Assembly: GCA_964371055.1 (NCBI GenBank)
Contig: CAYJLF010000003.1
Coordinates: 261,093-325,092, forward strand
Length of the DNA: 64,000 nucleotides
Source of the DNA: CAYJLF01 sp964371055
Lineage (GTDB): Bacteria > Eisenbacteria > RBG-16-71-46 > CAIMUX01
Direction: 5' to 3'
Numbering within the stretch: position 1 is the stretch's first letter; the number at the start of each line of letters is the position of its first letter. A program made the position numbers and the translations under genes. Of the stretch, positions 6,851-16,249 are shown one piece after another. The notes beneath the pieces are model-generated. The model saw only the letters and a list, made by a program, of their open reading frames with translations, ran no database searches and was not told the DNA's origin.

Positions 6851-9760
6851 ATGCGCCGACTCACCGCCGCTGCTCGCCACCTGTCCGGCAGGTCCCGCCT
6901 GTCCATCTCCTCGTCGCTGCTCGCCCTGCTTCTGGGACTCCTGATTGCCGGATCACCGGTCCCCACGGGGGCCGCGGGTGGGGGAGCCATGTCCGGGATG
7001 GGGCCAGCTACGTCGGCCGCGACCTTCGTTCCCGCCTACCGGACGCAGGTCGAGCAGGTCGACCTCGACCGCGTCGGCATCCGATTCGTCGAGGAGACGG
7101 CGGCGCGCGTGCGGGAGGGGAGGCTGGTGTCGCTGACGGCCGACCCGGCTGCGGCGGAGAAGCTCGCCTCAGTCGAGGCGATCGTTGCCGCGATCCCCGG
7201 TGCCCGGATGGAGCGGCGGTTCCCGGCGAGCGAGTCGGACCTCGACCAGATGCGGAGCCGGGCGATCGAGCGGACGCGGAGGGACGTGCCCAATCTCAAC
7301 CTCTTCGCGCTGGTGCGCCTGCCGGCGATGGCGGACGAGGCGGCTGCAAAGGAGAGACTGCGCGGCGTGCTGTCGGCGCTGAACGGCGCGGAGGGTGTGG
7401 CGGAAGCCTGGGCGCTGCCGATCGGCGTGCCGGCGTCGCGTCTGGATACGCCCGTGGACTCTCGCGCGGACCTGCCTGTCGTGGAGCCGGTGCGCGCGGC
7501 GACCGGCGACGCTGCCCGCCTCTCCCGCACCACCCCCGACTTCTCTCCGATGCAGGGCTACCTGTACAACCCGCCCAGCGGGATCTGGGCCGACTCGGCC
7601 TGGTCCTTCGCAGGCGGATTGGGCCAGGGGGTCAAGATAATCGATATGGAGTGGGGCTGGCTCTGGACCCACGAGGACCTCAAGGCGCCGTTCTATGTCG
7701 GCAACGAGCAGGGGCCGAGCGACCACGGCACCGCAGTGTTGGGCGAATACGCCGGGCAGCACAACGGGTATGGCGTCAACGGCATCGCACCTGAGGTGCA
7801 GATCGGCGGGATCCACCTGGACGACATCGCCGCCGACGTGCTCGAGGCGATCTCGGTCCTCTCGCCCGGCGACATCTATGTGATGGAGGTGCAGGTCGGC
7901 GGTCCCGAGAACTGGATGCCGGTGGAGTGGTGGCCGGACGTCTACGCCGCGATCTCGACCGGCTCGGCCCTCGGCGTGATCTGCTGCGAGGCAGCGGGGA
8001 ACGGCTCGGTCCACCTCGACGACCCGCTCTACGGCGACTACTTCGACCGGCGCGTGCGCGACAGCGGCGCCATCATGGTCGGCGCCGGCACCCCGAACGG
8101 GCTGGATGCCGAGTCGTTCAGCAACCATGGCTCGCGCCTCAGCCTGCAAGGGTGGGGCTCGTCCGTGACGACCACGGGCTACGGCAACCTCCAGGGGGGC
8201 GATCCGGAGGTCTGGTACACCAACAGCTTCAACGGCACCTCCAGCGCCACGCCAATCGTCACGGGTGCTGTCGCTTCGCTGCAGGGACAGGCGTTGGCCC
8301 TCTTCGGTGAGCCGCTGACACCTGGTCTGGCCGAGGAGATCCTGCGCGCCACCGGAACGCCGCAGGCGGGGACGCGGACGATCGGTCCCAGGCCGAACCT
8401 GGTCGCTGCGCGGGAGCGGCTCCTCCTCGGCTTCGGCGAGGTCGCGGTCACGGTGCGGGACGGGAGCACGCATCAGCCGCTCCCCGGAGTCGTCATCGAG
8501 ATCGCGGAGACCGGGCGGATCGACGTGACCGGTAGCAACGGTGACGTCGTGATGCAGCTCACGGCCGGACCCCTGGTCTTCCACATCCCGGAGACGTTCT
8601 ACTACCCGGCGTTGGACTATCCATGCAATGTGATCGCGGGAGAGTTCCAGGAGGTCACCATCGACCTCTTGCCGTCGCCCTTCGGCTCGATCGCGGGTCA
8701 GGTGCGCGCGATCGACGGGAGCGGGATTCCCGGCGCACGGATCGTGCTGCCCGGCACGCCCATCGATGCGGTGTGGACCGATGCGGCCGGCGCCTTCACG
8801 ATCCCGGGGGTACCCGAGCGCACCGGGTATGACGTGCTCGCCTCGCAGGTGCCGGGATTCGGGGCGGTCCATGCCGAGGTCGCCGTGACCGGTGGCCAGG
8901 CGACCGACCTCAGTCCGGTGTTGCCGGACGCGGAGACGTTCGAGAGCGGCCAGGCGGGGTTCACGGCCACGAATGAATGGGAGTGGGGCACGCCCACTTT
9001 TCCCTATGCCGACCCGGTCCCGACCTTCTCGGGCACGAAGGTGTGGGGGACCAAGCTCGCGGGCGCCTATGGCGACCTCAAGACCTCGGTCCTGACCTCG
9101 CCCGTCTACGACCTGAGCGGATACTCCTCGCTGACCCTGTCGTTCCATCACTACTACTGGATCGATCCCGATGACGGCGGGCAGCTCCAGGTGTGGGATC
9201 CGGACCAGGGACTCTGGGTCGTCGTGGAGCCGGTCGGCGGCTATCCGGACGACAACATCATCATCCTGTTGTACACCGGCGGATATAACGGTCAGCTCGA
9301 AGGGTACGAACCGGCGATCTTCCACCTGGATGCGTATGCCGGGCGCGACTTCAAGTTCCGGTTCTACTTCCGCAGCAACATCTCCGGACACAAGCTCGGC
9401 TGGTACATCGACGATGTCGCGCTCGACCTTGGCGATGGGCAGACGCTCTCGATCGACCCGAGCGAGTTCACGGCGTCGAGCGAGGGGGTGCGGCTCATCG
9501 GCGGAGGCCCGAATCCCACCTCGACCGACACGCGCCTGTTCTTCGAAATCCCGGCGGAGAGTGTCGCCCGCCTCGAAGTGTTCTCGCCGAACGGCGCGCG
9601 CGTGCGGTTGCAGGAGCTGGGACGGTTGCGCCCCGGGCGGCACGAGGCGGCCTGGGATGGACGCGACGATGCGGGGCGGATGCTCGGGAGTGGTCTCTAC
9701 CTCTATCGATTGAGCGTGGGGATCGAGGCGATCACGGGCAGGATAGTGAGGGTGAAGTAG
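6851..9760 (+). CDS. Secreted subtilisin-like serine peptidase (S8) with FlgD-Ig-like tail
   Basis: ATG 6851 was chosen because AAGGA precedes it and a signal peptide follows (Arg-rich start, then SSSLLALLLGLLIAGSP); the frame opens at 6740 without such support. The mature protein (969 codons in all) has a pro-region, then an S8 domain with Asp265 (VKIIDMEWGW), His292 (SDHGTAVLGEYAG), Asn in EAAGNGS and Ser464 (FNGTSSATP). A carboxypeptidase-regulatory-like beta domain follows (VTVRDGSTHQPLPGVVIE, GSIAGQVRAIDGSGIPGARI), then a jelly-roll-like ectodomain (~700-870) and a C-terminal FlgD-Ig-like tail (LEVFSPNGARVRLQ, GSGLYLYRLSV). Such tails go with secretion or surface attachment in FCB-type bacteria. 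It is probably an extracellular protein-degrading enzyme. Confidence 0.92.
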   Translation: MRRLTAAARHLSGRSRLSISSSLLALLLGLLIAGSPVPTGAAGGGAMSGMGPATSAATFVPAYRTQVEQVDLDRVGIRFVEETAARVREGRLVSLTADPAAAEKLASVEAIVAAIPGARMERRFPASESDLDQMRSRAIERTRRDVPNLNLFALVRLPAMADEAAAKERLRGVLSALNGAEGVAEAWALPIGVPASRLDTPVDSRADLPVVEPVRAATGDAARLSRTTPDFSPMQGYLYNPPSGIWADSAWSFAGGLGQGVKIIDMEWGWLWTHEDLKAPFYVGNEQGPSDHGTAVLGEYAGQHNGYGVNGIAPEVQIGGIHLDDIAADVLEAISVLSPGDIYVMEVQVGGPENWMPVEWWPDVYAAISTGSALGVICCEAAGNGSVHLDDPLYGDYFDRRVRDSGAIMVGAGTPNGLDAESFSNHGSRLSLQGWGSSVTTTGYGNLQGGDPEVWYTNSFNGTSSATPIVTGAVASLQGQALALFGEPLTPGLAEEILRATGTPQAGTRTIGPRPNLVAARERLLLGFGEVAVTVRDGSTHQPLPGVVIEIAETGRIDVTGSNGDVVMQLTAGPLVFHIPETFYYPALDYPCNVIAGEFQEVTIDLLPSPFGSIAGQVRAIDGSGIPGARIVLPGTPIDAVWTDAAGAFTIPGVPERTGYDVLASQVPGFGAVHAEVAVTGGQATDLSPVLPDAETFESGQAGFTATNEWEWGTPTFPYADPVPTFSGTKVWGTKLAGAYGDLKTSVLTSPVYDLSGYSSLTLSFHHYYWIDPDDGGQLQVWDPDQGLWVVVEPVGGYPDDNIIILLYTGGYNGQLEGYEPAIFHLDAYAGRDFKFRFYFRSNISGHKLGWYIDDVALDLGDGQTLSIDPSEFTASSEGVRLIGGGPNPTSTDTRLFFEIPAESVARLEVFSPNGARVRLQELGRLRPGRHEAAWDGRDDAGRMLGSGLYLYRLSVGIEAITGRIVRVK

Positions 9761-9814
9761 ACGGAGGGCGTCTGGCCAAGGCCTCCTGTCCCCGGCGTCT
9801 CCTTCCGCCGGCCA

Positions 9815-9982
9815 CTACCACTTCACCCCGAACAGCCTCGCGATGCCGGCCAGCGCCGCCAGAAGACCGAACAGCACGATGACGATGGCACAGAGCCCCA
9901 GGACGAGGTTGGCCAGAGGCGTCTTCCGGGGGTTGTACCAAGGTTCGTCGTCGTCGCGGCGCGGCGGCCATCCTCTCCTCAT
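9815..9982 (-). CDS. Small single-pass membrane protein, 55 aa
   Basis: ATG 9982 has GGGAGGTGGC immediately upstream and overlaps the stop of the preceding minus-strand frame (ATGA). The product begins with a charged segment (RRGWPPRRDDDEPWYNPRKT) followed by a strongly hydrophobic helix (LANLVLGLCAIVIVLFGLLA) and a short polar end. It is convergent with the subtilase gene. No family is recognised; the clean ribosome-binding site and TM pattern support it as real. Confidence 0.62.
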   Translation of the reverse strand: MRRGWPPRRDDDEPWYNPRKTPLANLVLGLCAIVIVLFGLLAALAGIARLFGVKW

Positions 9983-10305
9983 GCCACCTCCCTCTCGTCC
10001 ATCGTCTCCAGGTTGACCTCGATCATCCGCGTCGAGCCGTGAATCGGCTGGAAGTAGCGGGCGGGTAGGACCTCGGCCTTGGACAGCGTCGGCGTGGTGT
10101 GGCGGTACTGGTGGCCCTTCGGCGCGCGGAAAAACCCATTGCGTGCGCGGCACCGACCCCACTCCGACCACGATCCAGGATCCCACACCCCCGCGACAAC
10201 CGCTGTCGTTCCTACCGGCCGCGGCTTCCTCCGAGTCCGGGAAGACAGACTGCCGAGGGGAACTTTCCCAGGTCGCCGGGACCAGTCCATGACCCCACGA
10301 GGCAT
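9979..10305 (-). CDS. Small uncharacterised ORF upstream of the membrane protein; start uncertain, possibly truncated
   Basis: The frame ends in an ATGA overlap with the following 55-aa gene. Its last ~45 codons (KGHQYRHTTPTLSKAEVLPA ... RMIEVNLETMDEREVA) are almost all G/C at third positions, the signature of true coding here. The 5' half lacks this bias and no well-placed start with a ribosome-binding site is seen, so the true gene may begin near 10140 or be the remnant of a longer gene. No domain is recognised. Confidence 0.35.
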   Translation of the reverse strand: MPRGVMDWSRRPGKVPLGSLSSRTRRKPRPVGTTAVVAGVWDPGSWSEWGRCRARNGFFRAPKGHQYRHTTPTLSKAEVLPARYFQPIHGSTRMIEVNLETMDEREVA

Positions 10306-10416
10306 CCGGTCGGGCCGAGCTCGCCCGAACTACGGCAACGCAGCAGCTCTGTTCGATGATGGCTGAAATATCGGAAAGATCTGTCGTGGCGCGGTGGCGA
10401 TCGGAACTCCCGAATG

Positions 10417-10444
10417 TTGAATCTCTATTCTGTTGATGTACATT
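10417..10444 (+). promoter_or_regulatory. Putative promoter in an AT-rich gap upstream of the ATPase-PLD gene
   Basis: TTGAAT (10417-10422), a 16-base spacer and TACATT (10439-10444) lie in a conspicuously AT-rich patch (10365-10460), about 175 bases before the ATG at 10618. The rest of 10306-10617 holds no convincing gene. The long leader leaves room for regulation, but no operator was identified. Confidence 0.35.
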
Positions 10445-10617
10445 TAGTTACGAATTCTCACCGGGAGTCTGTGGTCCGGGGGGGACGGTGTGGCGGTACC
10501 CAGGAGGGGAGATTGACGAGGGCGCTTGAAAGATTCGAAAGATGCGGATAGGCGGTCTCATCGCTGACGTGTGAGCCTCGGCAACGCCGAATAGCGGGTT
10601 TCAGGTCTGGAGGAAGC

Positions 10618-12207
10618 ATGGAGTTTCCGCCGAACCCCTATGACCCAGGTAACGCCGTAATGCCCAAGCACTTCGCTGGCCGAGCGACGCAGATTCGTGG
10701 GAACCCCCGGTGCTTCGAATCGTGTCGGGCGGGACACCCCACGCACGTCTTTGTCCAGGGAGCCTGGGGACTCGGGAAGACCTCTCTCCTGCTGCGCTTG
10801 CACCCGGAACTGGAGGAGGACGGGACCGTCATCCGCGAATCGCTTCCGTTGGGAACCATGCAGCGGGTGCAGTTCTACACCGCGGTGTTCGCGGCGTTGT
10901 TCGCAAAGGTACCTGACGTCGCGTCGGCGGCAGAGCTCGTGGCCGTGACCCAGTCCTTCCAGAGTCCCAGCGGTGTTCGCCAATCGCTGCAGATCCTGAT
11001 GGAAGCAGTCCAGGCGCTCGGTCGAGGTCCCGTTGTGATCATGCTGGACGAGCTGGAGCGGGCCCAGCCAGAGTTCCTCGGCGAACTCCGTGACCTTTTC
11101 CAGAGGTTGGGACAGGACGGGGCTCGGCACATGCTGCTCTTCGCCGGTCGCGAGCTACCGACGGCGACCTCGGACGCGACGGATCCGGTGAGGCGCTTCT
11201 TCCAGTACGTTCCCGTCGATCGTATGAACGAGGTCGAGAGCGTCGAGGCGATCCGCCGGCCGATCCTGTTCCTTCCCGGATTCACGATCGACGATGAGGG
11301 GGCGCAGGTCATCCACCGCCGCGCGTCCGGGCATCCTTACTTCCTCAAGAAGATCTGCCACGAGGTCTTCAATCTCCTCGATGGCCAGGGAGTCGTCGAC
11401 TCCGAGTGGCTGCGGCGGAATTGGACGCGGATCGAGGAGAAACTGGCACGCGACAGGTTCCAGAGCGAGGTGAACGGCCTCCCGACCGCGGAGCGTGATG
11501 TTCTTCTGCACGCGAGTCTTCTCGATCAGCCATTCCAGGTCCGAGCACTCCGGTCGGTTTTGGAGAGGGCACCGGATCTTCCGTTGATGCGTCTCCGCGA
11601 CCGAGGTCTGGTTCACCGGCCCAGCCGAGGGGTGTACGAGATCTACCATCCTCTCTTCCGGCAGTACCTTCAAGTCCTGGCTCTCCGGGAGGGCATTCCC
11701 TCCTCTCCCACCATGGGATATGTCCCCGAAGGGCGGCCGGTCCTCGGGCGCCAGCAGTTGGAGACGATCGTGAGAGAGGCTGCTCGGAGCTGGCTGGATA
11801 TCCTGGACCAGCACTTCCGCGAGGACGCCGTCTCGCTTCTGGAGGCCGTGCAGAAGGGAGTACGGATCCGGGTTCTGATGGGAGAAGACAAAGCCTGGAC
11901 CAAGACGAGGCGCTACCTGGAGAGATTGCACGGTGACGTCCGAAGCCGCGTCGAGATCCGGGCTTGGGTCGCCTCGTCCGATCGTCCGTTTCCGGCCCAT
12001 GTACGCCTTGTGCTGGGCGATCTGAGGTGTTGGGAGTCGAGTCACTCGCTGGGCGCGGCAGGGCAGAAGGCGACTACGTTTACCGACAAGAGCGACGATC
12101 GACGACTGCCACGGTCGGAGTTCGATCGGTGGTGGAAGGAGAGCAAGATCATCTTTCCCGATGGTCCTTCCGCGACGCACAGCGATCGGAGGCCGGATCA
12201 GGTGTAG
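10618..12207 (+). CDS. STAND/AAA-type ATPase fused to a degenerate phospholipase-D-like C-terminal domain
   Basis: The 529-residue protein starts at ATG 10618 with GGAGG five bases upstream. Residues ~20-260 form a P-loop NTPase: FAGRATQIRG entry motif, Walker A in VQGAWGLGKTSLLLRLHPEL, Walker B in VVIMLDELERAQ, and a sensor-like LLFAGRELPTATS. A winged-helix-like region follows (~265-360). The C-terminal ~170 residues resemble the PLD/HKD fold: AVQKGVRIRVLMG, then AHVRLVLGD, which fits HxKx4D with Arg for Lys, then SSHSLGAAGQKATTF and FDRWWKESKI. There is no signal peptide. It is a single-gene transcription unit with lower GC3 than its neighbours. Signal-sensing ATPases fused to such domains occur in conflict systems and TrmB-like regulators; either role is inference. 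Confidence 0.72.
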   Translation: MEFPPNPYDPGNAVMPKHFAGRATQIRGNPRCFESCRAGHPTHVFVQGAWGLGKTSLLLRLHPELEEDGTVIRESLPLGTMQRVQFYTAVFAALFAKVPDVASAAELVAVTQSFQSPSGVRQSLQILMEAVQALGRGPVVIMLDELERAQPEFLGELRDLFQRLGQDGARHMLLFAGRELPTATSDATDPVRRFFQYVPVDRMNEVESVEAIRRPILFLPGFTIDDEGAQVIHRRASGHPYFLKKICHEVFNLLDGQGVVDSEWLRRNWTRIEEKLARDRFQSEVNGLPTAERDVLLHASLLDQPFQVRALRSVLERAPDLPLMRLRDRGLVHRPSRGVYEIYHPLFRQYLQVLALREGIPSSPTMGYVPEGRPVLGRQQLETIVREAARSWLDILDQHFREDAVSLLEAVQKGVRIRVLMGEDKAWTKTRRYLERLHGDVRSRVEIRAWVASSDRPFPAHVRLVLGDLRCWESSHSLGAAGQKATTFTDKSDDRRLPRSEFDRWWKESKIIFPDGPSATHSDRRPDQV

Positions 12208-12297
12208 ACCCCTCCGTCCTTGTCCGCGTCCGGCTCCGGAAGACGTCGCCGGGCCGCCGATCGGAAGTTCCAGCCTGCACGTACGAAGAGTAGCATG

Positions 12298-12322
12298 CCG
12301 CCTTGACTCAAGTCTGAGGCGG
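12298..12322. terminator. Stem-loop after the ATPase-PLD gene
   Basis: CCGCCT (12298-12303) pairs with AGGCGG (12317-12322), and the inner GAC/GTC can extend the stem. There is no run of T after it, so it is at best a weak intrinsic terminator or an mRNA-end hairpin. It lies 90 bases past the stop. Confidence 0.3.
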
Positions 12323-12458
12323 TGCCCCACCCTGCATTGACCCTTCCCCCCATCCCGCCTACAATCCCCCCGCGACATTCCGCCGTCGCGAGCGGCGCGG
12401 AGGTCTCTTCCCGCCCGCCGCGGCCTTCTCCGACCGGCTATCCACGGGAGGATCGGTC

Positions 12459-14294
12459 ATGCCTCAGGCCAGCGCTTCGTTGCCTTCCGCCCGCGTCTCG
12501 TCGCCCACCGCCCGTTGGATCCGCATCGGGGCGGCTTTCGTTCTGCAGTGCGCCCTGTGGGTGACGTCCGTTCGCGCCACCCATGACGCCATCGGGAGCG
12601 CGGTCGCGGCGCCGATGGAGGAGCACGTCATCCTCACGCACAGCAGCGGGGGGCCGGCGATCGAGCGCGTCCTGGCGCCCGGGGTCCCGGTCCCGGCCCC
12701 AACCCCGCCCGCCGTCGGGGCCAGCGACGGCCGCGAAGCGCTCCTCTGGCATCGGTACGTTCCCGATCCCATCTACACCTCTGCCGGGATCTGTGGAGCC
12801 ACCGGGCAGATCTGGGCCGGCAATTACCTCAACCCGCCGAAACAGGTAGAGCTGATCCCAATCGAAGGGGATGGCACTCCCTCGTGGGTTCGCGGGGGGA
12901 CGGAGTTCTATGTCGATGCTGCGCGGAATGCCGACGTGCTCGCGGCGCTCGATGGGAGCTCGCTCGACTCGACCGTCACGATCCGGGAGTGGCGAAGCGG
13001 TTCCTCGGTGCCGCTCTGGTCGTACCCGGTCCAGCCGTGCCGGCCGCTGACCGGTGAAGGCTGGTCCGCCGGGAAGGGGATCCAGGTCTCGGACGACGGA
13101 TCGACGATCGCCGCGGTGGTGAATCGATACACCACCTCGGGATTGCGGGGACGGCTGCTCCTCTTCGCCTCGGGGAGCGGCACGCCGATCGCGGATGTCG
13201 CCCTGCCGGACGGCAGCGCCAGCGCCCTCGCCATCACGCCGAACGGCGCCTTCGTCGCGATCTACTGCTGGCCCTACATCCACGTTTACGACCGCGACGC
13301 GCATACGCTGCGCTGGAGCGGATCCGCCTACTCGGGCAACGACGCGCTTGCGATCTCGGGAGACGGGCGTTACCTCGCTTGGGGATGGTCCAATCTCTAC
13401 CTGCGGGAATGGAACGGTTCGACCTACCAGCTTCTCTGGCAGACGTCGAAGAGCGGGTTCTACGTGACCGAGTGCGCTCTGTCGCCGAACAACGATCGGT
13501 TCGCCGTCGCCTGGTACAACAACGCCACCTACGACGAGAACCTGATCGAGATGTACGATCTGCCCGGACACGCGCTGCAGTGGGAGTTCTTCTACGGTGG
13601 AGGCAGCCAGCCGGCCCGGTCGCCGGAGTCCGGACCGCCGCGCGACCCGACCGAGATCATCTCCGAGCTGGTCTTCAGCCCGGAGGGAGAGTTCCTCGCA
13701 GCCAGTTCGTGGGGGAGCCTCTATCCGGAGATTCACGCTTTCGCGGTGGATGATCCGACGCCACTGGCGGCCTTCGATACCCCCGGGTCGATGTTCGACG
13801 TCGACATCTGTCCGGCCGGCGGGTTCGTAGCGCTGACCGCGTGCGGGAAGCACACACACGCGCAGATCTCAGGAAGGGGAGCCGACCTCTACTCCCTGGC
13901 GATTCCGTGGGTCGATGCCGTGGAGGGAGATGGGCCGTTCGGGCGAGGCGCGGCGATGTTGCGGTGCTTCCCGAATCCGGCGAGCGGCACGGTGACGATC
14001 GAGTGGGCGGCGGGCGCCGGAGCCAATGCCCGAAGTCCCGGCGCGAGTGCGGGCTCTGATGTTGTCCGTGCCGGCACGGCGAGCGCCACGTCTCCGGAGT
14101 TCACGATCTTCGACTGCGGTGGGCGGTTGGTCGCGCGGTTCACGGGCCAGGCGGGCGGGTATGGCGGCCTGGACGGCGTGCGGGCCACCTGGGACGGCCG
14201 GGATGCCGCGGGACGCCGGGTAGCGCCGGGGGTGTACCTGGTGCGTCTGCATGGCGCAGGCGGAGCAGGCACGCGGGTCACGCGGATCCGATAA
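12459..14294 (+). CDS. Secreted beta-propeller protein with FlgD-Ig-like C-terminal tail
   Basis: The 611-residue protein starts at ATG 12459, with GGAGGATC just upstream. An extended signal peptide (IRIGAAFVLQCALWVTSVRA) ends near residue 42. Residues ~90-470 hold repeating WD40/YVTN-like blades (VSDDGSTIAAVV, AITPNGAFVAIYC, ISGDGRYLAWGW, LSPNNDRFAVAWY, FSPEGEFLAASSW). A FlgD-Ig-like domain follows (FTIFDCGGRLVARFTG, ATWDGRDAAGRRVAPGVYLV). It is probably exported and surface-bound. The propeller may bind a ligand or polymer; no enzyme motif is visible. Confidence 0.8.
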   Translation: MPQASASLPSARVSSPTARWIRIGAAFVLQCALWVTSVRATHDAIGSAVAAPMEEHVILTHSSGGPAIERVLAPGVPVPAPTPPAVGASDGREALLWHRYVPDPIYTSAGICGATGQIWAGNYLNPPKQVELIPIEGDGTPSWVRGGTEFYVDAARNADVLAALDGSSLDSTVTIREWRSGSSVPLWSYPVQPCRPLTGEGWSAGKGIQVSDDGSTIAAVVNRYTTSGLRGRLLLFASGSGTPIADVALPDGSASALAITPNGAFVAIYCWPYIHVYDRDAHTLRWSGSAYSGNDALAISGDGRYLAWGWSNLYLREWNGSTYQLLWQTSKSGFYVTECALSPNNDRFAVAWYNNATYDENLIEMYDLPGHALQWEFFYGGGSQPARSPESGPPRDPTEIISELVFSPEGEFLAASSWGSLYPEIHAFAVDDPTPLAAFDTPGSMFDVDICPAGGFVALTACGKHTHAQISGRGADLYSLAIPWVDAVEGDGPFGRGAAMLRCFPNPASGTVTIEWAAGAGANARSPGASAGSDVVRAGTASATSPEFTIFDCGGRLVARFTGQAGGYGGLDGVRATWDGRDAAGRRVAPGVYLVRLHGAGGAGTRVTRIR

Positions 14295-14371
14295 CGGCAT
14301 CGACCGGCGGTCGGACCAGTGTTCGCGCTGAGCGTGGATGCACCCACATGGGCCACGGGAGGAGGTGGGGG

Positions 14372-16249
14372 ATGGGAAGGGTCGGAGTCCGTTCGGTGAA
14401 AGCGTTCGTCGAACGGGCGAACGTCCGCGGCGCATGGGTGGAGCCGACCCGGCGTGTCTGCGTCGGCGCGTCCTGCGGGCTGATCCTGCTGGCAATGGCC
14501 GGGACGTTCCTACCCGAGGCTGCTGCCGTCGCGCGCGGCGAAACAGCCGCGCCCCCGACCACCATCACCTACCGCATCCTCTCCGAAGGCCGCGAACTTC
14601 CGGAGGAGGGAAAGCTCGTCGTCACCTGCGACGACCGCGCCTCGCGCGTCCGTCTCGTGCCCGCGGCGCCGCTCGCGGCCGTTGCCCCGGCCGAGGAGGG
14701 GTGGATCGACTTCTCCGCGCGACGCACGCTCCAGACGGCGTCGTTGCGGGACGGCGCGCGCGTGTCGTACGCCACGCCCTTCGAGCAGCTCGCCGCGCTC
14801 GATGAGACCGCCGAGCTTGACACGATCCTCGGGATCCCCTGCCGCAAGGCGACAACCGTGATCCGCTCCAACCGGATCGACTGCTGGTACGCACAGGAGA
14901 TCGGCCTCAAGGGATCCCCGTCGCTGTCGGTCGTCGCTCCGGACGGACTGGTGCTCCGGATCGTGCGCAACGGCAACTACGAGATCGTGGCCGAGTCGAT
15001 CGTACGGGGAGCCGAAGGTGGGGCGGGCGAGAATGGTGCGGCGGGAGACGGCATGGCGGAGGAGCGCGTGGATGCGTCGCCGCTGGCTCTCCCCTCCGAC
15101 TGGGGCGAGATGACCGATGCGGCCGGCTACCGCGCGCTCGTGACTGAGAGCTGGATCACCACGGTGCAAGTCTTCGAGAGGGAGCCGGTGCGGTTCGACG
15201 GCGCGGCGCCAAAGCGGTTCGAGCCGGACGAGCGGGGGATCTTCCATGCCGCGGGGGGGACTCTGATCGCGCGGAAGGTCACGCTTCCCGATCTGCCGGA
15301 CGCCATGGTCTTCGCGGAGCTGGTCGAAGCCTCGCGCGGCGATGCCTACGATCGCACCGGGTCGGTCGCGATCATCCCGGTCGATCGCGCCCGGTCGTTC
15401 CTCGATGCCCTGCGCGACAGCGTGGGGGTGCTCCCCGCGGTGCCGGGGCGGGACGGTCGCTCGTACCAGGGGATCGCCCTCACGCCGGACTACCTGCCGC
15501 CGATCGAGCTGATGCGCTTCATCACCCCCTTCGGCGTGCGGCACTATAACGAGCAGGTCTCGGTGCGCGGAATCGCGTGGGCCGATTCTGCGGTCTATCG
15601 GATGGATGTCACCGATTTGCTGCCCGCGTTGCGCGGCGAGGTGTGGATCGTCGTCTTCGTCGGCAACTACGACGCGGGCGGACACGAGATCAGCCTGACT
15701 CTGCGGTACTATCCGAATCGCCGCGAGGAGAGCCCGCCGCCGGCAGAGCTCCCGTGGCTTCTGCCCCTGTGTAACACCCTCAACCTCCTGGAGATGGCGG
15801 GGCAGGAGTACGGCCGGATCTTCGAGCACGACACGCTCGAGGTGGAGTTCGAGGTCCCGGCGGGAGTGGGCGATCTCCACCTTCGGTACCTGACGACGGG
15901 GCACGGCGGTTGGGGCGGCGGCGACGAGTTCAATCCGAAGGTGAACACGATCCTGATCGACGGCCAGGTAGCGGCGGCGATCGCTCCGTGGCGCAGCGAC
16001 TGCGCCACCTTCCGCGCGCTCAATCCGGCTTCGGGCAACTTCTGGAACGGGCTGTCGTCCTCCGACTTCAGCCGGTCGGGCTGGTGCCCCGGGACGACCG
16101 TCAGCCCGCACTACATCCCACTACCGGACCTCGGCCCGGGCCGGCACCGCCTCGAGATCGCGATCCCGGCGGGGGCGCCGGAGGGGGGCTCGTTCAGCGC
16201 GTGGAATGTGTCGGCGGTGGTGATGGGGACGGCCGCGAGCGGGGAGTAG
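14372..16249 (+). CDS. Secreted PNGase F-like glycoamidase-fold protein with GLPGLI-like N-terminal domain
   Basis: ATG 14372 is preferred over 14348 because GGGAGGAGG lies about six bases upstream. The 625-residue product has a signal segment (VCVGASCGLILLAMAGTFLP). Residues ~60-215 resemble the Bacteroidetes GLPGLI family (DTILGIPCRKATTVIRSNRI, then DCWYAQEIGLKGSPS). The C-terminal ~230 residues match the two-lobed peptide-N-glycosidase F fold: YLTTGHGGWGGGDEFNPKVN, TILIDG, WRSDCATFRALNPASGNFWN, GWCPGTTVSPHYIPLPDLG. PNGase F releases N-glycans from glycoproteins. Many relatives lack activity, and I cannot place the catalytic Asp/Glu with certainty. It sits among secreted peptidases, which fits glycoprotein use. 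Confidence 0.72.
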   Translation: MGRVGVRSVKAFVERANVRGAWVEPTRRVCVGASCGLILLAMAGTFLPEAAAVARGETAAPPTTITYRILSEGRELPEEGKLVVTCDDRASRVRLVPAAPLAAVAPAEEGWIDFSARRTLQTASLRDGARVSYATPFEQLAALDETAELDTILGIPCRKATTVIRSNRIDCWYAQEIGLKGSPSLSVVAPDGLVLRIVRNGNYEIVAESIVRGAEGGAGENGAAGDGMAEERVDASPLALPSDWGEMTDAAGYRALVTESWITTVQVFEREPVRFDGAAPKRFEPDERGIFHAAGGTLIARKVTLPDLPDAMVFAELVEASRGDAYDRTGSVAIIPVDRARSFLDALRDSVGVLPAVPGRDGRSYQGIALTPDYLPPIELMRFITPFGVRHYNEQVSVRGIAWADSAVYRMDVTDLLPALRGEVWIVVFVGNYDAGGHEISLTLRYYPNRREESPPPAELPWLLPLCNTLNLLEMAGQEYGRIFEHDTLEVEFEVPAGVGDLHLRYLTTGHGGWGGGDEFNPKVNTILIDGQVAAAIAPWRSDCATFRALNPASGNFWNGLSSSDFSRSGWCPGTTVSPHYIPLPDLGPGRHRLEIAIPAGAPEGGSFSAWNVSAVVMGTAASGE

